A stretch of 64,000 nt of DNA, taken from contig NZ_BNAY01000010.1 in NCBI RefSeq assembly GCF_014654365.1, positions 186,001 through 250,000 of the forward strand. Reading direction: 5' to 3'. The notes beneath the pieces were generated by a model. The model was given only the letters and a program-made list of their open reading frames with translations. It was not told where the DNA came from and did not search any database. Shown piece after piece: positions 7,785 to 15,361 of this stretch. Origin of the DNA: Amycolatopsis oliviviridis. GTDB taxonomy: Bacteria > Actinomycetota > Actinomycetes > Mycobacteriales > Pseudonocardiaceae. The stretch's first letter is position 1. The number at the start of each line of letters is the position of its first letter. Both the position numbers and the translations under genes were made by a program.

Positions 7785-9758
7785 GTGGTCCAGCGCTACG
7801 TGATGTCGATCGACCAGGGCACCACTTCGACCCGGTGCATCCTGTTCGACGCGCGCGGCAGGCTGGTGTCGGTCGCGCAGCGCGAACACCAGCAGCACTT
7901 CCCCCGGCCAGGCTGGGTCGAACACGACGCGACGGAGATCTGGCGCAACGTCGGCCGGATCGTGCCGCAGGCGCTGGCCGACACGGGCGCCGAACCGGCG
8001 CAGGTGGTCGGGCTCGGCATCGCGAACCAGCGCGAGACGACGGTGCTGTGGGACAGGCACACCGGCAACCCGGTCGGGCGCGCGATCGTCTGGCAGGACA
8101 CCCGCACCGACGCGATGCTCGAACAGCTCGCCCGCGAGCCGGGCGCGGACCGCGTCCGGCGGCTGTGCGGGCTGCCGCTGGCCACCTACTTCTCCGCACC
8201 CCGCATCCGCTGGCTGCTCGAAAGGACCCCTGGCCTGCGGGAACGCGCCGAACGCGGCGACGTCCTGTTCGGGACGGTCGAGAGCTGGCTGATCTGGAAC
8301 CTGACCGGCGGCCCGGAGGGCGGCGTCCACGTCACCGACGTCACCAACGCCTCGCGCACCATGCTGATGAACCTGCGGACGCTGTCGTGGGACGACGAAC
8401 TGCTGGAGTTCTTCGACGTTCCCCGCGCGATGCTGCCGGAGATCAGGCCGTCGACCGAGGTCTACGGGACGACGTCGCGGGTGGTGCCGGGGATCCGGAT
8501 CGCGGCGGCGCTCGGCGATCAGCAAGCGGCGTTGTTCGGCCAGACCTGCTTCGCGCCCGGCGAGGCGAAATGCACGTACGGGACGGGCAGTTTCCTGCTG
8601 CTCAACACCGGCCCGACGCCGGTGCACTCCACGCACGGCATGCTGACCACCGTCGGGTTCAAGATCGGCGACGAACCCGCCGTGTACGCCCTCGAAGGGT
8701 CGATCGCGGTCACCGGGTCGCTCGTGCAGTGGTTCCGGGACGGGCTCGAGCTGATCGGCAGCGCGCCCGAGATCGAGACGCTGGCGAGGACGGTCGAGGA
8801 CAACGGCGGCTGCTACATCGTGCCGGCCTTCTCCGGCCTGTTCGCGCCGCACTGGCACAGCGAGGCCCGCGGCGTGATCGCCGGGCTGACGTCGTACATC
8901 ACCAAGGGACACCTGGCCAGGGCCGTGCTGGAGGCGACGGGCTGGCAGACCCGCGAGGTCGTCGACGCGATGAACGCCGATTCGGGGCTGGCGCTCTCGA
9001 CGCTCAAGGTGGACGGCGGGATGACCGCGGACAACCTGCTGATGCAGTTCGTCGCCGACGTCCTCGACGTGCCGGTGGTCCGCCCGATGGTCGCCGAGAC
9101 GGTGTCGCTGGGCGCGGCGTACGCGGCCGGGCTTTCGGTCGGGTACTGGCCGGATCTGGAGGGCCTGCGCCGGAACTGGCACCGCGCCGGGCAATGGCTG
9201 CCTTCGATGGACCCCGCCCGCCGCGACAGCGAGTACGCGCACTGGCGGCAGGCCGTGGAGCTGACGTTCGGCTGGATGCGCCCGGGGCCGACGGCCGCTC
9301 CCCCGGGTTCCGATCTGGTCGAGGTCGTCCTGGCCGATCACCGGCGGATCGAGCAGCTCTTCCGGGACCTCCGCAACGACGAGGCCGACCGTCCGGCGCT
9401 GGTCGCGGAACTGTCGGCGTCACTGGTCGCCCATGCCACCGCGTCGGAAAGGATCATCCGTCCTGATGGGACGGACAGCGGCTTCGCGGAAGAGCTGCTG
9501 GCCGCACTGGAATCCGCGGACTCCGAGAAAGCCTTGGTGACACTGGAGAATTCAGTGGACGCGCATATCCGTTCGGAAGAACGCGGACTGCTGAACGAAC
9601 TCCGGCGCACACTGTCCACTTCGGACCGCATCGGCCTCGGCCGGGCGTTCGTCGCGGAACGGCAGCGGCAGCTGGACCTCGACTGCGGCTCGATCACGCA
9701 CGTCCGCGAGCAAGGGCCCCGGCTGCGGCTCTCGTGGCATTCCGGCGGGGCGTGCTAG
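7785..9758 (+). CDS. Glycerol kinase fused to hemerythrin-like domain
   Basis: A 657-residue protein. Residues 1-500 are a full FGGY glycerol kinase (DQGTTSTR, NQRETT, YGTGSFLLLNTG, VDGGMTADNLLMQ). After a Pro-rich linker (PGPTAAPPGS), residues 510-657 resemble an HHE/hemerythrin-like four-helix domain: DHRRIEQLF, LVAHATASERIIRP and DAHIRSEERGLLNELR. In ordinary HHE domains an extra His stands near the middle (EHxE); here that position reads ESADSEK, so one metal ligand may be missing. The GTG start at 7785 has GGAGG seven bases upstream. The kinase would act on glycerol; the tail could sense oxygen, NO or iron, or simply be structural. Confidence 0.88.
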   Translation: MVQRYVMSIDQGTTSTRCILFDARGRLVSVAQREHQQHFPRPGWVEHDATEIWRNVGRIVPQALADTGAEPAQVVGLGIANQRETTVLWDRHTGNPVGRAIVWQDTRTDAMLEQLAREPGADRVRRLCGLPLATYFSAPRIRWLLERTPGLRERAERGDVLFGTVESWLIWNLTGGPEGGVHVTDVTNASRTMLMNLRTLSWDDELLEFFDVPRAMLPEIRPSTEVYGTTSRVVPGIRIAAALGDQQAALFGQTCFAPGEAKCTYGTGSFLLLNTGPTPVHSTHGMLTTVGFKIGDEPAVYALEGSIAVTGSLVQWFRDGLELIGSAPEIETLARTVEDNGGCYIVPAFSGLFAPHWHSEARGVIAGLTSYITKGHLARAVLEATGWQTREVVDAMNADSGLALSTLKVDGGMTADNLLMQFVADVLDVPVVRPMVAETVSLGAAYAAGLSVGYWPDLEGLRRNWHRAGQWLPSMDPARRDSEYAHWRQAVELTFGWMRPGPTAAPPGSDLVEVVLADHRRIEQLFRDLRNDEADRPALVAELSASLVAHATASERIIRPDGTDSGFAEELLAALESADSEKALVTLENSVDAHIRSEERGLLNELRRTLSTSDRIGLGRAFVAERQRQLDLDCGSITHVREQGPRLRLSWHSGGAC

Positions 9759-9767
9759 CCTGTCGCC

Positions 9768-9824
9768 GTGCGCCACTGGACTCGACTCAGCTTCACTCGA
9801 CTCGTAGTCAAGCGCGCCGGCTGA
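9768..9824 (+). CDS. Leaderless 18-codon upstream reading frame
   Basis: GTG at 9768 lies six bases after TAGCCT (9756-9761), the spacing of a leaderless actinobacterial transcript. That -10 box starts on the stop codon of the kinase. The frame encodes MRHWTRLSFTRLVVKRAG and its TGA is the first triplet of the loop of a perfect 10-bp hairpin. This is the architecture of an attenuator leader peptide, but no run of one amino acid is seen. It precedes a small ACT-like gene. Translation is inferred, not shown. Confidence 0.4.
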   Translation: MRHWTRLSFTRLVVKRAG

Positions 9825-9842
9825 ACCAGGTCGCCGGCGCGC
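9812..9842 (+). promoter_or_regulatory. Hairpin at the end of the leader frame
   Basis: Perfect 10-bp stem GCGCGCCGGC/GCCGGCGCGC with an 11-base loop. The upstream reading frame stops in the loop, so a ribosome finishing or stalling there would cover the left arm. No T-run follows. It could be an attenuator or could control access to the downstream start. Confidence 0.5.
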
Positions 9843-9925
9843 ATTCCGGCGACCCCTCGACACGGGGCATCTCCCGGGACCTGGCCCTCCATGGCCTGTT
9901 CGTTTTCCCGCCTTCGGAGACCACG

Positions 9926-10195
9926 ATGTCGCTCACCGCTTTCCACGTTCCCGCCCCTCGCTCGTCCATGCTGATCCGCCGCCGGATCGCCACCTACTTC
10001 GTCGGCGGCGTCGAGCAGATCCCCGGCCTGGTCGACGCGCTCGGCTGCCTGGTCCACGACCTGTCGCTCGACGTGCGCGACGGGGTCCGCGAAAGCACCA
10101 TGACCTGCGCCGTCCTGATCGCCGAGGACGAGATCGACCCATTGCTGGACCGGCTGCGCGAGCTGGACGCGGTCGTCTCCTCGGAACTGCTGTGA
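9926..10195 (+). CDS. Small ACT-like domain protein
   Basis: An 89-residue protein, MSLTAFHVPAPRSSMLIRRR onward, followed by a beta-alpha-beta pattern (TYFVGGVEQIPGLVDALG, LSLDVRDGV, STMTCAVLIAEDEIDPLLDRL) that resembles a single ACT domain. ACT domains bind small ligands such as amino acids and often regulate metabolic enzymes. No catalytic part is present. GGAG precedes the ATG by about seven bases. The 102 bases upstream, after the leader frame, are untranslated. The family call is moderate; no partner enzyme is adjacent. Confidence 0.6.
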   Translation: MSLTAFHVPAPRSSMLIRRRIATYFVGGVEQIPGLVDALGCLVHDLSLDVRDGVRESTMTCAVLIAEDEIDPLLDRLRELDAVVSSELL

Positions 10196-10204
10196 CCCCT
10201 GGTC

Positions 10205-10230
10205 CTCGCGAGTAGTCACCTACTTGCGAG
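10205..10230. terminator. Hairpin after the ACT-like gene
   Basis: Stem CTCGCGAGTAG/CTACTTGCGAG (one mismatch, 11 positions) with loop TCAC, starting 10 bases after the stop codon. No T-tract, as is common for actinobacterial terminators. Confidence 0.5.
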
Positions 10231-10254
10231 GGCGCGAAATCGCGGTCCCGGCCC

Positions 10255-10300
10255 GTGAAGGCCTCCTTGCCTACCCTGAAGGTAGTGAAGGGGCCTTCAC
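10255..10300. repeat. Type D hairpin, inverted copy
   Basis: GTGAAGGCCTCCTTGCCTAC, then a short loop, then GGTAGTGAAGGGGCCTTCAC. It is homologous to 1264-1306 read on the other strand. Confidence 0.75.
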
Positions 10301-10353
10301 GGACTCGGCGATCGCCACTACAACCCCAGAAGCACCAGCAGTCACAGCTGGTG

Positions 10354-10403
10354 CGCGTGAAGGACCCCTTCACGCGGCTCAGCCGAGGAAACTCGACCTT
10401 CAC
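10354..10403. repeat. Type C module, inverted copy
   Basis: Hairpin CGCGTGAAGG/CCTTCACGCG followed by GGCTCAGCCGAGGAAACTCG and ACCTTCAC. This is the reverse complement of the module at 1159-1208, with almost no change. Confidence 0.75.
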
Positions 10404-10413
10404 AGCGACCCAA

Positions 10414-10467
10414 GTACATGAAGGCCCCCTTCCTTGCGATAGGCGCAAGGAAGGGGCCTTCATGTAC
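10414..10467. repeat. Type B hairpin
   Basis: GTACATGAAGGCCCCCTTCC and its complement around TTGCGATAGGCGCAA. One base is missing in the right arm (GGGG instead of GGGGG). With 10255-10403 it completes the second B-C-D composite. Confidence 0.8.
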
Positions 10468-10506
10468 AGCAAGCAGGCAAGCGCCGGTACCGAATGGGTC
10501 CGGGTG

Positions 10507-10813
10507 GTCGTGAGTGGTAAGTGTCGTTCTAGCGGACTCGTATTTCGCTACCCACTGGTGTGGCTGGCGGTCGAGTGTGGAGGATTGGGGACGTTGAACG
10601 TCCGGAATCCTCCCCCGTCACCTCGTCTGCCACCGGTCGTGACCGGCACGACCTTGATCAACGGAGGATCGGGGACGTTGAGTGTCCCCGATCCTCCGTT
10701 GATCAAGATCCGAGACCGGGCGACCTCATGCGACGGTGAACCTCCACCCTCGCGCAGGTCAGGCATAGGTCGGTAAACGCTGGTCCGCTCTAACCCCACT
10801 TACCACTCACGAC
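10507..10813. mobile_element. MITE-like non-coding element, copy 1
   Basis: A 307-bp element whose ends are inverted repeats of the type A arm (GTCGTGAGTGGTAAGTG; the right end reads CACTTACCACTCACGAC). On the minus strand the interior reads ACCGACCTATGCCTGACCTG, then GGGGAGGATTCCGGACG, then CCAGCCACACCAGTGGGTAG. The same blocks occur in the same order at 47358-47688. It contains two internal hairpins, one with arms GATCAACGGAGGATCGGGGA. No convincing reading frame and no transposase are present. It looks like a non-autonomous mobile element; mobility is inferred. Confidence 0.65.
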
Positions 10814-10869
10814 CACCCCGCCCACTTGCACGGTTCCGTGCAGCCGATCCCCGAACGGACGCCAGCCTC

Positions 10870-10898
10870 TTGACTTAGTTAGGAAGCCTTCTTAACTT
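10870..10898 (+). promoter_or_regulatory. Promoter of the phosphatase gene, leaderless
   Basis: TTGACT and TAACTT separated by 17 bases, with the -10 box only seven bases before ATG 10906, so the transcript should start at or next to the start codon. The spacer holds a near-palindrome, TTAGGAAGCCTTCTTAA, a likely regulator site. Confidence 0.7.
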
Positions 10899-10905
10899 CG
10901 ATTTC

Positions 10906-12513
10906 ATGGCCGAAACTCCCCGAAACAGCAGGTCCCAAGCCTACCGTCGGCTCAGCTTGGCCGAGAAACACGACAAATTCGTCAATCAGTACTCGCGGCG
11001 GACCCTGTTCCGGGTGGGCGCGGTGAGCGGGGCGGCACTCGCCGCCGGCGGTGTCCTGCTGCCCGGCGCCGCCGCGGCCTCCCCCGGGCCGACGGGGCCG
11101 ACGGTGCTGCTCAACGCCGACAAGGTCGCGGGTTCGGCGCTGCGGCCTTTCGGACGTCACATCGCCTACGGGGCCGACCCGTCCCAGCAGGTCGTGATCT
11201 CCTGGCAGGTCCCCGCGGCGGTGACCGCGCCGTTCGTCCGGATCGGCACGGTCCCCGGCGACTTCAGCCCGCCCATCCAGGCCGAGGTCCGGGCGCTGAC
11301 CAGCCAGATGTCCTGGCAGCACCCGGTCGAGGAAGTGCCGCCGAACAGCCCGAAGTCGATCACCCAGTACTACCTCCACGCCCGGATCGACCGCCTGCTG
11401 CCCAACACCACGTACTACTACGTCGTCGGCCACGAGGGTTACGACCCCGCCGCCAGGCTCGGCGAGATGGCGAGTTTCCGCACCGCCCCGGCCGCGGGCG
11501 GCGACGGCACGTTCTCGTTCACCGCGTTCGGCGACCAGGGCGTCGGTTACAACGCCGTCGCGACCAGCAGCCTGATCGCGGGCCTCGACCCGGCCTTCCA
11601 CCTCGCCATGGGCGACCTGAGCTACGCCCTCGAAGGCGAGGGCGGGCACCCGGAGGAGGACCAGTACGACGCCCGGTTGTGGGACTCCTTCTTCGTGCAG
11701 AACGAACCCGTCACCGCCGGGATCCCGTGGATGATGGCGCTCGGCAACCACGAGATGGAGGGCTGGTACTCCGCGGACGGGTACGGCGGCGTGCGGGCGC
11801 GTTTCACCATGCCGGACAACGCCTGGGACGGCTCCACCTGCATCTACTCGTGGCGCTACCAGAACGTCGGACTGATCAGCCTGGACGGCAACGACGTCTG
11901 CTACAACAGCCCGTCCAATCTGGACTACACCAAGGGCAAGCAGCTCAAGTGGCTCGGGAAGACGCTCGCCGCCTTCCGCGCCGATCCCACGATCGACTTC
12001 ATCGTCGTCTACTGCCACCAGTGCACGTACTCCACCTGCCATTCCAACGGCGCCGAACTCGGCGCGCAGAAGGACTGGGCTCCGCTGTTCGACAAATACC
12101 AGGTCGACCTGGTGCTCAACGGGCACAACCACATCTACGAGCGCACCGACCCGATCCGCGCCGGCAAGGCCGTCAAGAAGGTGCCGTCGCGAGGGACCAC
12201 CAACCCGGTCAAGGACGGGACTACCTACATCACCGCGGGCGGCGGTGGCGGCAGCGTCTCCGAGTTCCCGGCGCCCGACACCTACCTGGGACACGAGACC
12301 AGCAACGACGCCCCGGTCCCGATGAAATACTCGGAACGGGACGGCCAGGACCGCACCAAGAAGGTCACCTGGTCCCGTGTCCGGTTCCGCGGCTACAGCC
12401 TGGTCGCGGTCGACGTCATCGCGGGCACGGGCACGACACCGCCCAAAATGGACGTCCGGGCGATCAGTGCCGACGGCACCCTCGTCGATCAGATCATCGT
12501 GCAACGCTCCTGA
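10906..12513 (+). CDS. Secreted purple acid phosphatase-like enzyme (Tat)
   Basis: A 535-residue metallophosphoesterase of the purple acid phosphatase type. The N-terminus carries a twin-arginine signal (SRRTLFRVG, then a hydrophobic Ala/Gly stretch and a cleavage-like AAAASP), so it is exported folded. A fibronectin-like N-terminal domain is followed by the metal-binding blocks GDQG, GDLSY, GNHE, a VYCHQC segment in place of the usual xxxH, and GHNHIYER. The start follows from the leaderless promoter. It releases phosphate from organic esters outside the cell. It is a single-gene unit with a terminator at 12519. Confidence 0.9.
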   Translation: MAETPRNSRSQAYRRLSLAEKHDKFVNQYSRRTLFRVGAVSGAALAAGGVLLPGAAAASPGPTGPTVLLNADKVAGSALRPFGRHIAYGADPSQQVVISWQVPAAVTAPFVRIGTVPGDFSPPIQAEVRALTSQMSWQHPVEEVPPNSPKSITQYYLHARIDRLLPNTTYYYVVGHEGYDPAARLGEMASFRTAPAAGGDGTFSFTAFGDQGVGYNAVATSSLIAGLDPAFHLAMGDLSYALEGEGGHPEEDQYDARLWDSFFVQNEPVTAGIPWMMALGNHEMEGWYSADGYGGVRARFTMPDNAWDGSTCIYSWRYQNVGLISLDGNDVCYNSPSNLDYTKGKQLKWLGKTLAAFRADPTIDFIVVYCHQCTYSTCHSNGAELGAQKDWAPLFDKYQVDLVLNGHNHIYERTDPIRAGKAVKKVPSRGTTNPVKDGTTYITAGGGGGSVSEFPAPDTYLGHETSNDAPVPMKYSERDGQDRTKKVTWSRVRFRGYSLVAVDVIAGTGTTPPKMDVRAISADGTLVDQIIVQRS

Positions 12514-12518
12514 CCCGG

Positions 12519-12555
12519 CGGTGGCCCCCGGCACCGCCGAGCACGGGGGCCACCG
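12519..12555 (+). terminator. Terminator after the phosphatase
   Basis: Perfect 12-bp stem CGGTGGCCCCCG/CGGGGGCCACCG with a 13-base loop, followed by TCTTCC, six bases after the stop codon. Confidence 0.75.
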
Positions 12556-12730
12556 TCTTCCTCGCATCGACCGGAAAGTCGTTTCACATCGGCCGATCGG
12601 CCGGTATCCGAACACGATGTCCGGCCCGGTTTCCGAAGCGCCGAAATGGTTTCCGTGCCGTCTGCCGCTGTTACAGAGTCATGACAAGAACGAGACAGGA
12701 CAACGATGATCGTCTCTGAACATCGGCATC

Positions 12731-13540
12731 ATGTTCGACGACGAACGAACCAGGCCGATCGCCGTTCCCCGCGCGAACCGGCGGCTGCGTCTACACGCGA
12801 CCGTCCTGACCGCTTCCCTTCTCGTCACCGGGATCCTCGGCTACGTGATCTTCCAGGCCAACGCGGAAAGCCGTCCGGCACCGGAAGAACGGGTCGCCAC
12901 CGTGGTCTTCGACCGCACGTCGGGCAAGCCGGTGGTCGACGAACAGGGTTCGGAAAGATTCCGCACGGCTTCGGTGGTGAAACTGTTCATCGCACTGGAC
13001 GCGATCACCCGCGGCCCGCGCAAAACCGACGAAGCCCAGATCAAGCGAATGCTGTCGAAAAGCGACGACGCGATCGCCAACACGCTGTGGACCCGGAACG
13101 GGGCCTCCGCGATCGTCACGAGGACGGTCGCCGCCATCGGCCTGAAGAACACCACGCCGCCCGCCGACGCGGGTCGCTGGGGCGACACACTGTCCACCGC
13201 GGACGACATCGTCGCGACCTATCGGCACATTCTCGCGCTGCCGAAAGCCAAGCGAAATCTGATCCTGAAGCCGCTGCGGGAGGCACCCAGGACCGCCGCC
13301 GACGGGTTCGACCAGTACTTCGGCATCCCGTCGGTCTTCCACGACCGGCCGTGGGCGATCAAACAGGGCTGGGCGGCCGGACACGGCGCCGTGGACGCGC
13401 ACACGACCGGACTCGTCGGCGAAGACGACCGCTACATCGTGGTCATCCTGTCCAGTCACGCCGACGGCACGGCCCTCGGGGTGGCGACGGCATCGGCTAC
13501 CTCGGCCGCCGCGGCCCTGGTTTCCCGTCTGGAAAAGTGA
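12731..13540 (+). CDS. Membrane-anchored beta-lactamase-like serine hydrolase
   Basis: A 269-residue protein with a single membrane segment at about residues 23-41 and an extracytoplasmic domain of the class A beta-lactamase/PBP fold. The nucleophile motif SVVK is at 81-84. A SDD segment stands where SDN is expected and KQG replaces KTG. It may therefore be a peptidase-like or inactive relative rather than an antibiotic hydrolase. No clear ribosome site precedes the ATG. Its last 44 bases overlap the 3' end of the convergent MerR gene. Confidence 0.75.
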   Translation: MFDDERTRPIAVPRANRRLRLHATVLTASLLVTGILGYVIFQANAESRPAPEERVATVVFDRTSGKPVVDEQGSERFRTASVVKLFIALDAITRGPRKTDEAQIKRMLSKSDDAIANTLWTRNGASAIVTRTVAAIGLKNTTPPADAGRWGDTLSTADDIVATYRHILALPKAKRNLILKPLREAPRTAADGFDQYFGIPSVFHDRPWAIKQGWAAGHGAVDAHTTGLVGEDDRYIVVILSSHADGTALGVATASATSAAAALVSRLEK

Positions 13541-14132
13541 CCTCGGCCGCGTTCTCCACCGTTGTCCTGAAAGCGCTTACAAGAAGCTCCGCGAAACAGG
13601 CCCGGGGGACGGCCGAGACCCCTCCGGTCTGGGCTTTCAGCACGGCGAGCTGCTCGTTCGCCAGCGGCGCGACCCGGTCCAGGAACTGCCCGAGGAACCG
13701 CAGCGCCGCGAGGGGCGGGATCCCGGCCCCGGCGAGATCCGCGACCGCCCGTGAAACGGACTGTCGCACGACCGCGGGCGCTCCCGCGTCGTCCTTGCCG
13801 AGCACCCCGTGCCGTTCCAGGCACCGGGCGACGGCGGGCTGGTCGCGGGCGATGTCGGCCATCGCCGCGTCCAGTCGTTCGGCGGCGTCCGCCGTGGTCG
13901 TCCCGAGCATCGCGGCGATGGAAACCAGGTTGAAGCCCTGTTTCTGCAGCACCGTGATGCGGCGCAGGCGCCGCAGATGGACCGGACCGTAGTAGGCGGA
14001 CCTGCCGCGGCGGACCGGCGGGGGCAACAGGCCTCTCGTCTGATGCGCCCGGATATTGCGTGCCGACATGCCGACGATCGTGGACAGTTCTTCGATCGTG
14101 TATCCGGCCGGTCGCGACGAAAAGGGCTTCAC
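13497..14132 (-). CDS. MerR-family transcriptional regulator
   Basis: A 211-residue MerR-type regulator. The N-terminal winged helix contains YTIEELSTIVGMSARNIRAH, and a dimerisation helix follows. The C-terminal half has no Cys cluster, so a metal ligand is unlikely. The GTG at 14132 follows AAGGTGG at a good distance. The gene sits behind a 7-bp inverted repeat that overlaps its own expression signals, which suggests autoregulation. The target genes are unknown; the convergent serine hydrolase shares 44 bases with its 3' end. Confidence 0.8.
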   Translation of the reverse strand: MKPFSSRPAGYTIEELSTIVGMSARNIRAHQTRGLLPPPVRRGRSAYYGPVHLRRLRRITVLQKQGFNLVSIAAMLGTTTADAAERLDAAMADIARDQPAVARCLERHGVLGKDDAGAPAVVRQSVSRAVADLAGAGIPPLAALRFLGQFLDRVAPLANEQLAVLKAQTGGVSAVPRACFAELLVSAFRTTVENAAEVTFPDGKPGPRRPR

Positions 14133-14133
14133 G

Positions 14134-14157
14134 CCGACCACCTTAACCAATGGTCGG
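14134..14157. promoter_or_regulatory. Dyad at the merR-type gene start
   Basis: Inverted repeat CCGACCA-N10-TGGTCGG immediately upstream of the GTG start and covering the AAGGTGG ribosome site. Bound protein would block expression of the gene. Confidence 0.5.
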
Positions 14158-14186
14158 ATGAGTACGCGGTTGCCATAAGTCCATCG

Positions 14187-14213
14187 GTTCACCCCTCGGA
14201 ACACAAGGTGAAC
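14187..14213. promoter_or_regulatory. GTTCACC inverted repeat (PHO-box-like)
   Basis: Perfect inverted repeat GTTCACC-N13-GGTGAAC. GTTCACC is the conserved part of the 11-bp PHO-box unit of Streptomyces PhoP. On the minus strand, partial units continue in 11-base register (GTAAACC, GTTCACC, GTTCCGA). It lies 55 bases from the MerR gene and 219 from the phosphatase-like gene at 14432. It could equally be a dyad for another regulator. Confidence 0.35.
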
Positions 14214-14431
14214 GGGAGGTTTACATGGTTTCGTGCCAGTCAATGCCGGTTTTGGGGCGTTCTCCGCCCGCCGACTACTCCGGTCAGGCGATCTTGGTGG
14301 GCCGGGGACTTCCCGACCGTTTTAATGCAGCCAAGACATCTGATGTCTCGACTCTGTCGACGCCCGCGGAGCGCCGCTGAACCCGATGGTTGGTCGTCAA
14401 AGTTTCAACCTTTTCACCAGGAGGTTTTCGC

Positions 14432-15295
14432 ATGTTCTGGAAACGGATCGCGGTCGCCGCCGTGGCCGCGACCGGGTTGGCCGCGGCGCTGGTGGTGTCC
14501 CATCAGGACACTCCCGCCGTCGCGATCGAGCCCGCCGCGGCGAAGGTGCCCGCGTTCGACCACATCGTCCTCGTGATGTTCGAGAACAAGGACTACAAGG
14601 AGATCAACGGCAGCTCCAAGGCACCGTACTTCAACAAACTCGCCTCGCAGGGGGCGAAGTTCACCAAGGCTTACGGGACGACACATCCGAGCCAGCCGAA
14701 CTACATCGCCCAGTTCGCGGGCTCGACGCACGGTGTCGACAGCAACAAATGCCAGGATCTGGGGAACAAGGAGAACATCGCCTCCCAGCTGGCGGGGATC
14801 GGCAAGACGTTCGTCGGCTACGCGGAAAGCATGCCGTCCGACGGCTACACCGGCTGCACGAAGGACAAATATGCCCGTAAGCACAACAGCTGGGTCAGCT
14901 TCGGCAATGTCCCCGCCTCGGCGAACAAACGCTTCTCGTCCTTCCCGACCGACTTCACCAAGCTGCCGCACGTCGCTTTCGTGACCCCGGATCTGTGCAG
15001 CGACATGCACGACTGCTCGGTCGACACGGGCGACAAATGGCTGAAGAAGAACCTCGACGCGTACGCGCAGTGGGCCAAGACGCACAACAGCCTGCTGATC
15101 GTCAATTTCGACGAGGACAGCGGGACGTCGGTGAACCAGATCTACACCACCTTCGTCGGCGCCCACGTGAAGCCGGGCAGCTACAGCGAATCCATCAACC
15201 ACTATTCAATCCTCCGCACGATGGAGGCGGCGTTCGGCCTGCCGGGCATCGCCGAGGCGGCCAAGAAGTCGCCGATCACGAGCGTGTGGCAGTAG
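14432..15295 (+). CDS. Secreted AcpA-type phosphoesterase
   Basis: A 287-residue exported protein of the phosphoesterase family that includes acid phosphatase AcpA and phospholipase C. The N-terminal signal is FWKRIAVAAVAATGLAAAL. The core starts with FDHIVLVMFENKDY, carries the metal and nucleophile region THPSQPNYIAQFAG, and continues to NFDEDSG and the conserved NHYSILRTMEAAFGL tail. It hydrolyses phosphomonoesters or phosphodiesters outside the cell. AGGAGG stands seven bases before the ATG. It is the second secreted phosphatase within 4 kb, which suits a phosphate-scavenging role. Confidence 0.88.
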   Translation: MFWKRIAVAAVAATGLAAALVVSHQDTPAVAIEPAAAKVPAFDHIVLVMFENKDYKEINGSSKAPYFNKLASQGAKFTKAYGTTHPSQPNYIAQFAGSTHGVDSNKCQDLGNKENIASQLAGIGKTFVGYAESMPSDGYTGCTKDKYARKHNSWVSFGNVPASANKRFSSFPTDFTKLPHVAFVTPDLCSDMHDCSVDTGDKWLKKNLDAYAQWAKTHNSLLIVNFDEDSGTSVNQIYTTFVGAHVKPGSYSESINHYSILRTMEAAFGLPGIAEAAKKSPITSVWQ

Positions 15296-15305
15296 TCGGG
15301 TGAAC

Positions 15306-15340
15306 CCCGCGGGCGTGTCCACTGTGGACGCGCCCGCGGG
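15306..15340 (+). terminator. Strong terminator after the phosphoesterase
   Basis: A long GC-rich stem, CCCGCGGGCG with GTCCAC paired to GTGGAC with CGCCCGCGGG, starting ten bases after the stop codon. Confidence 0.65.
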
Positions 15341-15361
15341 CGGGAAAGGGTGGTCCGTCGC

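Noticed and set aside
12731..13540. Beta-lactam resistance gene
   Set aside because: SDN and KTG motifs are altered and the protein is membrane-anchored. A cell-wall or unknown hydrolase role is as likely.
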